A stretch of DNA of 15,201 nt from an uncultured Methanomassiliicoccus sp. (GTDB lineage: Archaea > Thermoplasmatota > Thermoplasmata > Methanomassiliicoccales > Methanomassiliicoccaceae), in contig CAJKXZ010000018.1 in NCBI GenBank assembly GCA_905203995.1, positions 1 through 15,201 on the forward strand, given 5' to 3'. A program made the translations under genes and the position numbers. The notes beneath the pieces were generated by a model. The model was not told the DNA's origin. It saw nothing but the letters and a program-made list of their open reading frames with translations, and made no database searches. How positions within the stretch are numbered: the first letter of the stretch is position 1; each line of letters begins with the position of its first letter. Of this stretch, positions 7,128-14,380 are shown piece by piece.

Positions 7128-8390
7128 ATGGCATTTAGAGAGCTCTTGGCAGAAATGAGTGACTTGCAGACCATCGCCGACGATGTGCCGCTGGAATATG
7201 AAGTCTCAAGAATTCTGAGCGATAAGCAGCCGACACCAGTGTTTTTTAAAAACCTGGCAGGCATGAAAGCGGCCGGCAATGTCTGGAGTGACAGAGCAAG
7301 AATTGCTAAAGCCTTAGGTACCACCAAGGAAGATTTGGTTCACCATATTCTCGCGGCCATGAGCTCCCCGCAGGATCCGGTAATTACTGCTGATGCCCCT
7401 TTCCGTGATCAGGCAACTACTAACTTTGATCTGACTAAGCTGCCGCTGCCTAAGTATTTCCCGGAAGATGCTGGACGTTACATTACTTCGGCAGTAGCAG
7501 TTGCCGAATTTGAAGGGAAGAAAAACGTCTCCTTTCACCGCATGATGCTTTATGATAAAACTTCCTTTGCACTGCGTTTAGTTCCTCGGCATCTTTACAC
7601 AATGTGGAAAAAAGCCCAGGCGCAGGGTCAGGATTTACCGGTTGCCTTCAGCATGGGCCTCTCGCCTTCAGTACTGCTGGCGGCAGCTACTTCCACTGAT
7701 TACATGGCCGATGAAATGCGCATTGCCGCCGCTCTTGAAGCCAAAGCCACCGGTCAAAACCTAGCCTTAGCTGAGCTCGACGGCGGTCTCAGAGTGCCGG
7801 CCGAAGCGGAGATTGTTTTTGAAGGCCGCATTACTTCTGAAATGGTTGAAGAAGGTCCTTTCATGGATATCACCGGCACTTACGATTCTATCCGCCCGGC
7901 ACCGCTCTTTAAAGTCGACAAACTTTACATGCGGCAGGATCCAATCTTTCATTTACTGCTGCCCGGCGGCTATGAACACTTTATGCTGATGGGTCTGCCC
8001 CGTGAACCGATTATTTATCGTACCGTTAACCAAGTGGTGCCCAACGTGCATGGCGTGCGTCTTACCGAAGGCGGCTGCTGCTGGCTTCATGGTGTAGTTT
8101 CCATCACTAAAAATAAAGAAGGCGACGGCATGAATGCCGCCATGGCTGCCTTTTCGGGACATCCTTCAATGAAGAAAGTTACCGTTGTTGACGCTGATAT
8201 CGACATCTTCGACGACCGCGATGTCGAGTGGGCGGAAGCTACCAGATTCCAGGCTTCGCGCTCGTTACTGGTGGTAAACAACGCCGCCGGTTCTTCTTTG
8301 GATCCCAGCGCTCATGGCACAACTTCTAAAGTCGCCATTGATGCCACTAAACCTTTTGGTGAAAAAGGCTTTGACCGCGCTGTTCTCTGA
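7128..8390 (+). CDS. UbiD-family prenylated-FMN decarboxylase, probable anhydromevalonate phosphate decarboxylase
   Basis: The 420-aa product has the UbiD fold pattern throughout. Likely metal/prFMN ligands lie around N133 (NVSFHRMML), H155 (PRHLY) and the PAEAEIVFEG block (224-233). The catalytic block reads EGPFMD (242-247). The C-terminal block contains ATRFQASRSL, a LDPSAHGTTSK stretch and AIDATKPFG. UbiD enzymes use prenylated FMN, made by a UbiX-type transferase, for reversible decarboxylation. In archaea with the modified mevalonate pathway, a homologue of this length decarboxylates trans-anhydromevalonate 5-phosphate to isopentenyl phosphate, feeding membrane lipid synthesis. I infer that role from lineage and length; another aromatic or enoic acid substrate is possible. 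Asp stands at 247 where Fdc1/UbiD enzymes usually have the second catalytic Glu. The gene is preceded by a ribbon-helix-helix regulator and ends on a hairpin terminator. Confidence 0.88.
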   Translation: MAFRELLAEMSDLQTIADDVPLEYEVSRILSDKQPTPVFFKNLAGMKAAGNVWSDRARIAKALGTTKEDLVHHILAAMSSPQDPVITADAPFRDQATTNFDLTKLPLPKYFPEDAGRYITSAVAVAEFEGKKNVSFHRMMLYDKTSFALRLVPRHLYTMWKKAQAQGQDLPVAFSMGLSPSVLLAAATSTDYMADEMRIAAALEAKATGQNLALAELDGGLRVPAEAEIVFEGRITSEMVEEGPFMDITGTYDSIRPAPLFKVDKLYMRQDPIFHLLLPGGYEHFMLMGLPREPIIYRTVNQVVPNVHGVRLTEGGCCWLHGVVSITKNKEGDGMNAAMAAFSGHPSMKKVTVVDADIDIFDDRDVEWAEATRFQASRSLLVVNNAAGSSLDPSAHGTTSKVAIDATKPFGEKGFDRAVL

Positions 8391-8403
8391 ACAGCCTTTT
8401 TTT
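8379..8403 (+). terminator. Intrinsic-type terminator overlapping the UbiD-family stop codon
   Basis: A 7-bp perfect stem (GCTGTTC at 8379-8385, GAACAGC at 8389-8395) has a 3-nt loop and is followed by seven T residues (8397-8403). The TGA stop (8388-8390) spans the loop and stem, so the terminator is built from the last coding bases. Confidence 0.75.
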
Positions 8404-8406
8404 AGT

Positions 8407-8444
8407 CTAAGCTCCAACGTCTTTCCGAGGACGTTGGCGCTTAG
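8407..8444. terminator. Long hairpin between convergent genes
   Basis: CTAAGC (8407-8412) plus CCAACGTC (8414-8421) pair with GACGTTGG (8430-8437) plus GCTTAG (8439-8444): 14 bp with one mismatch around an 8-nt loop. It lies 10 nt beyond the stop of the - strand hydrolase gene. No T tract follows it on the - strand, so it may mark or protect transcript 3' ends rather than act as a classical terminator. Confidence 0.55.
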
Positions 8445-8454
8445 TTATTAAATC

Positions 8455-9324
8455 TTACTTAAGATAAAATTGTAAAATATCCTCATACACTTGTTCTTTG
8501 CCAAGTTCATTAAGGACTTCATGTTTCATGTGAGGATAAACAATGCTGGTGAGGTTTTGATAACCGACTTTCCGGAGCGAGGCCAGCGAATCCTCTAGAC
8601 CTTTTTCACCTCTGGTTACGGGATCTTCGGCACCAGTGATGCTGAGAATTTTCAGCTCTGGATTTTTACACTGGTATTTTTCATATTTGTGTAATTCAGT
8701 AACACTTTCTACAACTGTCAGATTGGCACCGTTCATATATTTGTAACCGCTGCAGAGCGGATCGCTGCGATAGGCAGCCATTACTTCAGGATTAGAACAA
8801 ACCCAAGTATCATCATCCCCGTCAACTGCTTTCTGCAGGATCTTGCTGCGGCCTTGTTTGCCACCAAGCCTCGTTAAGAATTTGCCAAAGGCATGACCTA
8901 ATTTAACAAATTTAATGTAACCGGCAGTGCCGCTTAAGACTAGCTTTTCAATTTCATCATCATGTTCCTGCAGATAGCACCTTGCCAGCATGGAACCGAA
9001 TGAATGTCCGAAGAGATAGAGCGGCTTTCCGGGATATTTTTCTTTAATGAATTTAGTTATGATAAATTGATCATCAACAATCTGCTGGCAGCCGTCCATG
9101 TAGCCTAAGGGAAACTGTTCGTTGAGTGATTTGCCATGACCCCGGTTGTCAGAAACGATGGCGGTAAATCCTGATTGGTTAAGGACCTGCATGAACTCAT
9201 AATAGCGCTCTTTGTGCTCTTTCATGCCATGAATAATCTGCACTACTGCTCGTGGTTCGGCAACTTCTGAAAGGGCTACCGACAGCGGCAGTCCGTCCTT
9301 AGCTTGCATCGTAAATTCTTCCAT
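8455..9324 (-). CDS. Alpha/beta hydrolase (monoacylglycerol lipase / lysophospholipase-like)
   Basis: This 289-aa soluble protein belongs to the serine aminopeptidase S33 / Hydrolase_4 group of alpha/beta hydrolases. The nucleophile elbow is GHSFG at 106-110 (Ser108). The likely acid is Asp234 in TGAEDPV and the likely base His268 in PHMKHE. HGMKEH at 32-37 and DNRGHGKS at 59-66 are the oxyanion-loop and conserved strand motifs of the family. A cap region lies between about 135 and 205. There is no signal peptide or membrane helix. It probably hydrolyses carboxylic esters such as monoacylglycerols or lysophospholipids. The family is commonest in bacteria, and since archaeal core lipids are ethers, the substrate may be exogenous or non-lipid. 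The gene is a single unit, convergent with the UbiD-family gene. The substrate is not predictable. Confidence 0.85.
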   Translation of the reverse strand: MEEFTMQAKDGLPLSVALSEVAEPRAVVQIIHGMKEHKERYYEFMQVLNQSGFTAIVSDNRGHGKSLNEQFPLGYMDGCQQIVDDQFIITKFIKEKYPGKPLYLFGHSFGSMLARCYLQEHDDEIEKLVLSGTAGYIKFVKLGHAFGKFLTRLGGKQGRSKILQKAVDGDDDTWVCSNPEVMAAYRSDPLCSGYKYMNGANLTVVESVTELHKYEKYQCKNPELKILSITGAEDPVTRGEKGLEDSLASLRKVGYQNLTSIVYPHMKHEVLNELGKEQVYEDILQFYLK

Positions 9325-9363
9325 AGTTTCCCTGCCTGAACTTGCTGCCGCTATTCCTCTGAA

Positions 9364-9375
9364 ATTACATATAAT
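9364..9375 (-). promoter_or_regulatory. TATA-like box of the alpha/beta hydrolase gene
   Basis: The - strand reads ATTATATGTAAT about 45 nt before the start codon at 9324. This would put transcription start roughly 20 nt before the gene. It lies in the 103-nt gap after the GLUG-repeat gene and suggests separate transcription. Confidence 0.45.
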
Positions 9376-9427
9376 CTGCCCTGAGCGTCTTACTCAGCAT
9401 TAGGCATCGCTTTGGCTGGATTCATGC

Positions 9428-10609
9428 TCAAAATGAATCAATTATGCTGCCTTCATTCTGTCCGGAAATGTTATGTGTATGAACATTCCGGCTTAATGAT
9501 GCATCAGCATAGGCGCTGCCCGTATTACGGCTGTTAGTGATCTTGCCGTGATTAATGCCGACAATGCCGCCGGCGTAAGCTTCTTCCAGACTGCCGGGAG
9601 GTCTTAATCGGGCTTTTGCGTGAACTTTACTTTCGTTATAGCATTTCTCTACCGTTCCAGCATTCCAGCCGTTGATCCCGCCAGCATAGGCGTTTAAGGT
9701 GAGGATCTCATTTTCCGATGCAAAATCAATTGCTGCCTTAACTTCTTGTAAGTTGTAGCAGTCGTGCAGCGTCCCGTCGTTCCAGCCGCAGATGCCGCCG
9801 GCAAAAAGCTCAGCATAATCAGTATTAGCCGCCTTTAAGGAAATTTCAACAGCGCCTTCATTGTAACATTTTCTAATGTGGCCGTGATCAATAGCGGCAA
9901 TGCCGCCGGCATAATTGCTGACGCGGGTCAGTGTGGAATTAGTTATTGCCACCTGCGAAGCAAGGCTGCCTTCATTGTAACAGTCTTCAATGAGGCCGTG
10001 ATTAACGCCGGTCAGACCGCCTAATTGAGCATTAGAGTTGGTAGCGGAAACCGACCCTTCATTGAAACAATTACTGATCATTCTGAAATTAACTCCCGTG
10101 AGGCCGCCGATCGCTGCGATTTTTTCGGTGTTGGTCTCGACTGTAATGCGGCAGGCGTTGAAGCAGTCGTCGATAATGCCGTGATTAACCCCGGCGAGGG
10201 TGCCGCCGTACACTTCCGCCTCATTAACGATTCTGCAGGCTCCTTTTGTGCCTAGCTTAATGATTTTACTGTTAGTGTCCGTGACTCCGAAAAGCCCGGC
10301 ATAAGTAGCACCTTCAACATAGATATTGCTGATCGTATTGGCCTGCCCGTCGAAGATGCCGTCAAAACGATGCTCATCATCACCGATGGGTGTCCAGAGT
10401 TTATTCTGCAGATTAATATTCGAGAGCAGCCGGATGGTTTTCCCTGAAAAATTATTGCCGGCCTTAACCTGCGCCGCCACCCACGCTAACTCGGAGGCTT
10501 TGGCGATCGAATAAACATCGCCCTTTGGCTGAACTTCCTTAAGGCTAGCACCGTCCCAGCTATTGACTGAAGCGGTAGAAGAATCAAATGTAACATTAAT
10601 TTCCGGCAT
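9428..10609 (-). CDS. GLUG-type repeat protein without signal peptide
   Basis: The 393-aa product has an N-terminal segment (about 33-107) with the usual lead-in of GLUG proteins: ASELAWVAAQV, IRLLSNINLQ, LWTPIG and FDGIFDG. Eight repeats follow with a consensus like GGLTGVNHGLIEDCYNEGS, starting near residues 136, 168, 197, 235, 271, 310, 347 and 381. The last is cut short after about 13 residues. Such repeats are expected to stack as a right-handed beta-helix, usually in secreted or surface proteins. Here no signal peptide, lipobox, membrane helix or C-terminal anchor is present, and an in-frame TAA directly precedes the ATG, so no N-terminal extension exists. Six of the eight repeats carry a Cys at the same position. 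It has its own upstream gap from purA and probably its own promoter. Function unknown; cytoplasmic location is an inference. Confidence 0.8.
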   Translation of the reverse strand: MPEINVTFDSSTASVNSWDGASLKEVQPKGDVYSIAKASELAWVAAQVKAGNNFSGKTIRLLSNINLQNKLWTPIGDDEHRFDGIFDGQANTISNIYVEGATYAGLFGVTDTNSKIIKLGTKGACRIVNEAEVYGGTLAGVNHGIIDDCFNACRITVETNTEKIAAIGGLTGVNFRMISNCFNEGSVSATNSNAQLGGLTGVNHGLIEDCYNEGSLASQVAITNSTLTRVSNYAGGIAAIDHGHIRKCYNEGAVEISLKAANTDYAELFAGGICGWNDGTLHDCYNLQEVKAAIDFASENEILTLNAYAGGINGWNAGTVEKCYNESKVHAKARLRPPGSLEEAYAGGIVGINHGKITNSRNTGSAYADASLSRNVHTHNISGQNEGSIIDSF

Positions 10610-10699
10610 TTACCCACTCTCTAACTGTCTCTCCATGGGCGCGGAGTTGTATTAACCTTTCCCATGAATAGACGCCATTGTGAGTAATGATTTATTTTT

Positions 10700-10734
10700 A
10701 AAAAAGAAAAATATGGGGTGGTAAAAATTACCAC
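10700..10734 (-). terminator. Terminator overlapping the purA stop codon
   Basis: On the - strand a 7-bp stem (arms at 10734-10728 and 10724-10718) with a 3-nt loop is followed shortly by runs of five and six T residues (complement of 10700-10714). The TAA stop of purA (10730-10728) is part of the stem. Confidence 0.65.
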
Positions 10735-12029
10735 TTATTCTGCCGGCGGTCGATTGTTTCATTGCGGCCTTTGCCGACAGAGATAATGCCGACAGGAACG
10801 CCAATATCTTTCTCGATATAGGCAACATATTCTTTCATTTTGGTCGGCAGGGCTTCAAAGCCGCCGGCACAGAGCTTAGAAGTTTTTTCGGTCCAGTTGT
10901 CCCAGCCGGCCAGTGTTTCATACACCGGTACGGCTTTTTCCAGCTGCCGGTAGTTGCCAGGGAAGTTTCTGACGATTTCGCCGTCAATTTCGTAGGCTGT
11001 ACAGACTTTCAGCTCCGACAGGCCGTTGAGCACATCCAGTTTAGTCAAGGCAATAGAGGTAAGACCGTTGAGCCGTACTGCATGCCTCACGACAACCAAA
11101 TCAAGCCAGCCGCATCTACGGGCACGGCCGGTGGTAGTACCGAATTCGCCGCCATTTTTGAGCAACGTCTCGCCGATGTCATCATGCAGTTCTGTGACAA
11201 AGGGTCCGGCGCCCACGCGGGTGGTATAGGCTTTGACAATACCGACAACTTCTTGTACGGCCGAAGGCGGCACGCCGGCACCGGTACAAATTCCCGCGGA
11301 GGTACAGTTGGAAGAAGTGACATAGGGATAGGTACCATAATCGATATCCAGCATCGTACCCTGGGCTCCTTCAAACATCACATTTTTTCCGGCTTTGATC
11401 GCATCATTGATCAATACAGAAGTGTCGCACACGCAGGCTTCGTATTTTTTACCGTATTCCAGCAGTTTAGCAATCAGCTTTTCACGGTGGATATCTAAAT
11501 TCTCGCCCAGGCTGGCCGCAAAGCGTTCTTTGATCGGCAAAACCAGATCCAGCCGGCTGCGCAGAAGTTCTTCATCCAGCAGATCGCCCATGCGGATACC
11601 TTCGCGGGAAATTTTATCTGCGTAGCAGGGACCGATACCTCTGCCGGTTGTACCGACTACTTTCGCCCCGCGTGATCTTTCCTGAGCACCGTCTAAGGTG
11701 CGGTGGTAAGGCAAAACAATGTTGACGCGGTCGGAGATCTTGAGATTCTCGCCGCTGATTCCTTTCTCTTTGAGGGCTTCCAATTCCTCTTCCAAGCGGT
11801 CCAAATCTAAGACCATTCCGTTGCCGATAACGGCCATAACATCTTTTCGCAGAATGCCTGAAGGCAAAAGGTGAAGGGCAAAAACTTCCTCGCCGATTTT
11901 GATGGTGTGTCCGGCATTGGCACCGCCCTGATAACGGACGACCATATCTGCTCCTTCAGCCAGATAATCTGTAATCTTTCCCTTTCCTTCGTCTCCCCAC
12001 TGTGCACCGATGATCGCGAGCGTAGGCAT
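10728..12029 (-). CDS. purA: Adenylosuccinate synthetase
   Basis: The enzyme joins IMP and aspartate using GTP to give adenylosuccinate, the first committed step to AMP, in the cytoplasm. The 433-aa length matches the full-length bacterial/eukaryotic type rather than the shortened form of some archaea. The GTP-binding loop is GDEGKGK at 12-18, including the catalytic Asp13. NAGHT at 38-42 holds the catalytic His41. Further signature blocks are TTGRGIGPCYADK (IMP-binding region), FEGAQGTMLDIDYGTYPYVTSS, TTTGRARRCGWLD and ALTKLDVL; the C-terminus has a VGKGRNETI motif. The start at 12029 is supported by the conserved N-terminus and a TATA box about 33 nt upstream. It lies 120 nt downstream of trm1 on the same strand, but its own promoter suggests separate transcription. 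Confidence 0.97.
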   Translation of the reverse strand: MPTLAIIGAQWGDEGKGKITDYLAEGADMVVRYQGGANAGHTIKIGEEVFALHLLPSGILRKDVMAVIGNGMVLDLDRLEEELEALKEKGISGENLKISDRVNIVLPYHRTLDGAQERSRGAKVVGTTGRGIGPCYADKISREGIRMGDLLDEELLRSRLDLVLPIKERFAASLGENLDIHREKLIAKLLEYGKKYEACVCDTSVLINDAIKAGKNVMFEGAQGTMLDIDYGTYPYVTSSNCTSAGICTGAGVPPSAVQEVVGIVKAYTTRVGAGPFVTELHDDIGETLLKNGGEFGTTTGRARRCGWLDLVVVRHAVRLNGLTSIALTKLDVLNGLSELKVCTAYEIDGEIVRNFPGNYRQLEKAVPVYETLAGWDNWTEKTSKLCAGGFEALPTKMKEYVAYIEKDIGVPVGIISVGKGRNETIDRRQNKW

Positions 12030-12055
12030 GAAATCAATGTGAAGATTATCATTCG

Positions 12056-12067
12056 CTATTTATATTT
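12056..12067 (-). promoter_or_regulatory. TATA box of purA
   Basis: The - strand reads AAATATAAATAG, centred about 33 nt before the ATG. That predicts a very short leader of under 10 nt, with no visible Shine-Dalgarno. Confidence 0.6.
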
Positions 12068-12149
12068 GTACCTAAACTCTGGTCATTTAACATTCGTACT
12101 GAGCAAAAGCTGGAAGCGGCTCCGTTAAGCGAAGTACGATCTTTTTCGA

Positions 12150-13250
12150 TCAAAGCCTTTGCTGGTAGATTTCTAAAATCTCGGCCAGTTCTAAATCAGT
12201 CTTAAAACCCGTCGGTGAAAAATGAGTTTTGGAAGCTTTCCCGCGTTCATTGAGGGCAGCCAACAGATCTTCCATCGGCTGTGGTGAGGCTTTGAGATGG
12301 GAAGCGATCTCATCATTTTCATAGAAATAAGGAACATCCAGCTCGTTCTGCCATAGTTCCAGATATTTACGGCAGCGGTTGTGAGTCTGCAGATTGTCAC
12401 CCGCCTGCATATTTTCGAGGAATTCCTGATTGTGCAGAGGTCCCAGCCAGAGGGGTCCGATGGCTTTTTTGGAAGTTCTTTCGGGGGAGATTGTTCTTAT
12501 TGCTGTCAGCGGATCATAATCTAAGTAGCCAAGGTTGGCTAACGCTTTGTCGGCTTCGGCTCCGCCTTCCGTCAGGCGGACAAAAGTGCGGAAATAGTGA
12601 TCTGCGTAAAAGGAAAGTAAACACTCCAGACCGCGGTCTTCTTTAGCTGCTTCGCGGACGATGTGCCCGATGAGAATTCGTAAACCCGTCTCATGTCCGA
12701 AAGGCGAACGGGCCGAGATTGCGCCATAGCGGCGGAAACATTTTTTCGGGTAGGTTCCCGCCAGCGGTGCGGTGTCCGTCGCCGTAATGCCGGCAATGCC
12801 GTGACGTTTCAGTCCTTGAATGACTGCCGGAATAAAATGTACGGGGCTGCCGAAAGGATCGAGGTCAACATAATCAAAAACTCTTTTCGCCAGGGTACGC
12901 CGTAAATCATCAGCGCAGGAAGTCACGTTAGCCTGATTCAGCTCGGCATTGGCATCGATGTAAGTACAGGCTTCTGGATCTTTATCATTAGCAATGATCT
13001 CCAGATCCGGCCGGGCTTCATGAGCGATTCTTACGGAGCGCACACCGGTGCCGGCCATAGCATCCAGCATTAGCCTGGTCTGTGAACTGGCGGCGAGAAA
13101 CATCACTGAAACATCACGATTAAAGGCCATCTGGCCATTGAAAAAGACGCGGCCGATCCGTTTGCCGGGACCGTGAACCGAGTGAACGGCGGGAATCACA
13201 ATTTCCGTTGAACCTTCGCGGCTCAATACGGAATTTTCTGGGAGGCTCAA
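12150..13250 (-). CDS. trm1: tRNA (guanine(26)-N(2))-dimethyltransferase Trm1
   Basis: The enzyme methylates the exocyclic amine of G26 in tRNA using S-adenosylmethionine. The 366-aa product has the AdoMet-binding block DAMAGTGVRSVR (63-74), NDKDPEA (88-94) and the catalytic DLDPFGSP motif (129-136). The family's C-terminal RNA-binding region follows, with a late YHFSPTGFKTD-like element (THFSPTGFKTD) that contacts tRNA. The start codon is TTG at 13250, preceded by AAGGAGAA about 8 nt upstream. Its first bases overlap the TGA of the upstream THEP1 gene (TTGA, 4 nt), so the pair is probably translationally coupled on one mRNA. Length is typical for archaeal Trm1. Confidence 0.95.
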   Translation of the reverse strand: MSLPENSVLSREGSTEIVIPAVHSVHGPGKRIGRVFFNGQMAFNRDVSVMFLAASSQTRLMLDAMAGTGVRSVRIAHEARPDLEIIANDKDPEACTYIDANAELNQANVTSCADDLRRTLAKRVFDYVDLDPFGSPVHFIPAVIQGLKRHGIAGITATDTAPLAGTYPKKCFRRYGAISARSPFGHETGLRILIGHIVREAAKEDRGLECLLSFYADHYFRTFVRLTEGGAEADKALANLGYLDYDPLTAIRTISPERTSKKAIGPLWLGPLHNQEFLENMQAGDNLQTHNRCRKYLELWQNELDVPYFYENDEIASHLKASPQPMEDLLAALNERGKASKTHFSPTGFKTDLELAEILEIYQQRL

Positions 13251-13792
13251 AGAAGTTCTCCTTTCATTAATTTCATAATCTTGTAAGGCAAAAGGTTTCT
13301 GTTGATCGGGGTGACTTCCAAAATTCTAATGTCATCCCGTCTGCGGATATCTTGCAGCAAGGGATTTCTTGATTTCTTGTGCAAAGTCAAGAGCAGCGGC
13401 TTTTCCAAATCAAGGCAGTATTTCACGGTGTCAATGAATGCCGGCGATTCTACTTCTACCCGTCCGACTTCATCAATGACAATCACATCTGCTTCTTCGG
13501 AAGCCTTCATCAATGCCTTGACGCCTACATCTTCCAAAGCCTTCAGGTCAATACCGAACTTGCCGATCATGTACTTGGAAGTAATATCCGCATGGGCAAA
13601 GACCCCTTCCTGTTTATTCATCCAGTCAACAATGGCAAAACCCATTTTTTTACCATCTTCGACGATGGGTTCGGTCATCATTCCTCCGACAACCAGATCT
13701 TCGGCTTCTAACATCTCCACTACTTTACGGACAGCGTATGTTTTTCCTGCTCCAGGCAGGCCAGTGATACCGATTTTCGCGATTGTCTCCAT
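13247..13792 (-). CDS. THEP1-type nucleoside-triphosphatase
   Basis: This 181-aa P-loop NTPase has Walker A GLPGAGKT (11-18), a TEPI segment near 40-43, Walker B VIVIDE followed by VGRVE (103-113), and the late LTLHKKSR and RRRDDIRILEVT stretches of the THEP1 (NTPase_1) family. Family members hydrolyse ATP, GTP and other NTPs slowly in vitro. The physiological role is unclear; the human homologue is NTPCR. It is the first gene of a two-gene unit: its TGA stop overlaps the TTG start of trm1, which suggests a functional or expression link with tRNA modification. The ATG at 13792 is preceded by GGTGA with about 6-nt spacing and a TATA-like element 30-45 nt upstream. Confidence 0.9.
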   Translation of the reverse strand: METIAKIGITGLPGAGKTYAVRKVVEMLEAEDLVVGGMMTEPIVEDGKKMGFAIVDWMNKQEGVFAHADITSKYMIGKFGIDLKALEDVGVKALMKASEEADVIVIDEVGRVEVESPAFIDTVKYCLDLEKPLLLTLHKKSRNPLLQDIRRRDDIRILEVTPINRNLLPYKIMKLMKGELL

Positions 13793-13821
13793 GATTTCAC
13801 CAAAACTTTCTTCCGAGGAAC

Positions 13822-13836
13822 ATATAGAATATTAAG
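13822..13836 (-). promoter_or_regulatory. TATA-like region of the THEP1-trm1 unit
   Basis: The - strand contains TTAATATTCTATATG about 30-45 nt before the THEP1 start. Either the AATATT or the CTATAT part could be the box, predicting a leader of about 10-20 nt that includes the GGTGA. Confidence 0.5.
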
Positions 13837-14349
13837 CTCCAGCGATATGGCTATCTTTCTTATTATGCTTTTGCTTTCAAGATCAAATTATGCCCTTGTT
13901 TTTGCCAATGTTGTATTGTCAAGTAATGAGTGTTAATAGAGATTTTAAGAGGATCTGGCAACAAGTATTGCTAAATACAGAGCTCCGGTTGGTCCATCTA
14001 TCCAGCAGAGCGGCTATTTCTCTTCATTTGCATCTTTTTCAGCGGCGAAGTTAAAATCGTATTAATCTGTAAACAGAATCGTCTGCAGAATGTCCTTCAA
14101 GAACTTCGATCGCCGCTTCTTCAATAATCGCTTTTAGGAAACTTTCGGTGCTATTTTCTCAAAATAAATATTCAATCTTATCCTTTACTGCTTTTTCAAC
14201 TACTGTTTTTTTGATATAGTCAATTAGCTGTTAATCAAAAGATATGAAATAAAAATCTCAGCTATTGTTACATATTTAAGATTCATTTAATAATATTGAA
14301 CCATATATTCGTAATATGCCAGCATCTAATTTTTGTTAATTCGTGGCAT
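13837..14349. other. Intergenic stretch without an intact gene
   Basis: No intact coding region, RNA gene or insertion sequence was recognised here. The right third is strongly AT-rich. The middle contains an apparent decayed coding segment on the - strand, listed separately. Confidence 0.5.
14014..14230 (-). pseudogene. Possible decayed small gene
   Basis: Reading the - strand from 14230, a frame gives IDYIKKTVVEKAVKDKIEYLF. It meets a TGA (14161-14159), then continues in the same frame as ENSTESFLKAIIEEAA and IEVLEGHSADDSVYRLIRF. Ignoring one T in a TTTT run then extends it to NFAAEKDANEEK and a stop at 14016-14014. The text is protein-like (amphipathic, Glu/Lys-rich), unlike typical intergenic translation. 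There is no clear start or ribosome binding site. I do not recognise the family. One in-frame stop and one frameshift argue for a relic; a chance arrangement cannot be excluded. Confidence 0.3.
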
Positions 14350-14360
14350 CTTTAATATAC
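14350..14360 (+). promoter_or_regulatory. TATA box of the small membrane protein gene
   Basis: CTTTAATATAC is centred about 26 nt before the ATG at 14381. This spacing places transcription start at the start codon, so the gene is probably leaderless. No Shine-Dalgarno is present. Confidence 0.6.
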
Positions 14361-14380
14361 TGTTTTATTGATTTACCTGC

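Noticed and set aside
11082..11498. 138-codon open frame antisense to purA
   Set aside because: Lies inside highly conserved purA coding sequence; composition typical of an antisense shadow.
13302..13835. 177-codon open frame antisense to the THEP1 gene
   Set aside because: Almost fully covers the conserved NTPase on the other strand; serine-rich and without initiation signals.
14159..14161. TGA in the decayed segment read as selenocysteine or pyrrolysine
   Set aside because: Pyrrolysine uses TAG, no selenocysteine element was seen, and a separate frameshift follows, so decay is simpler.
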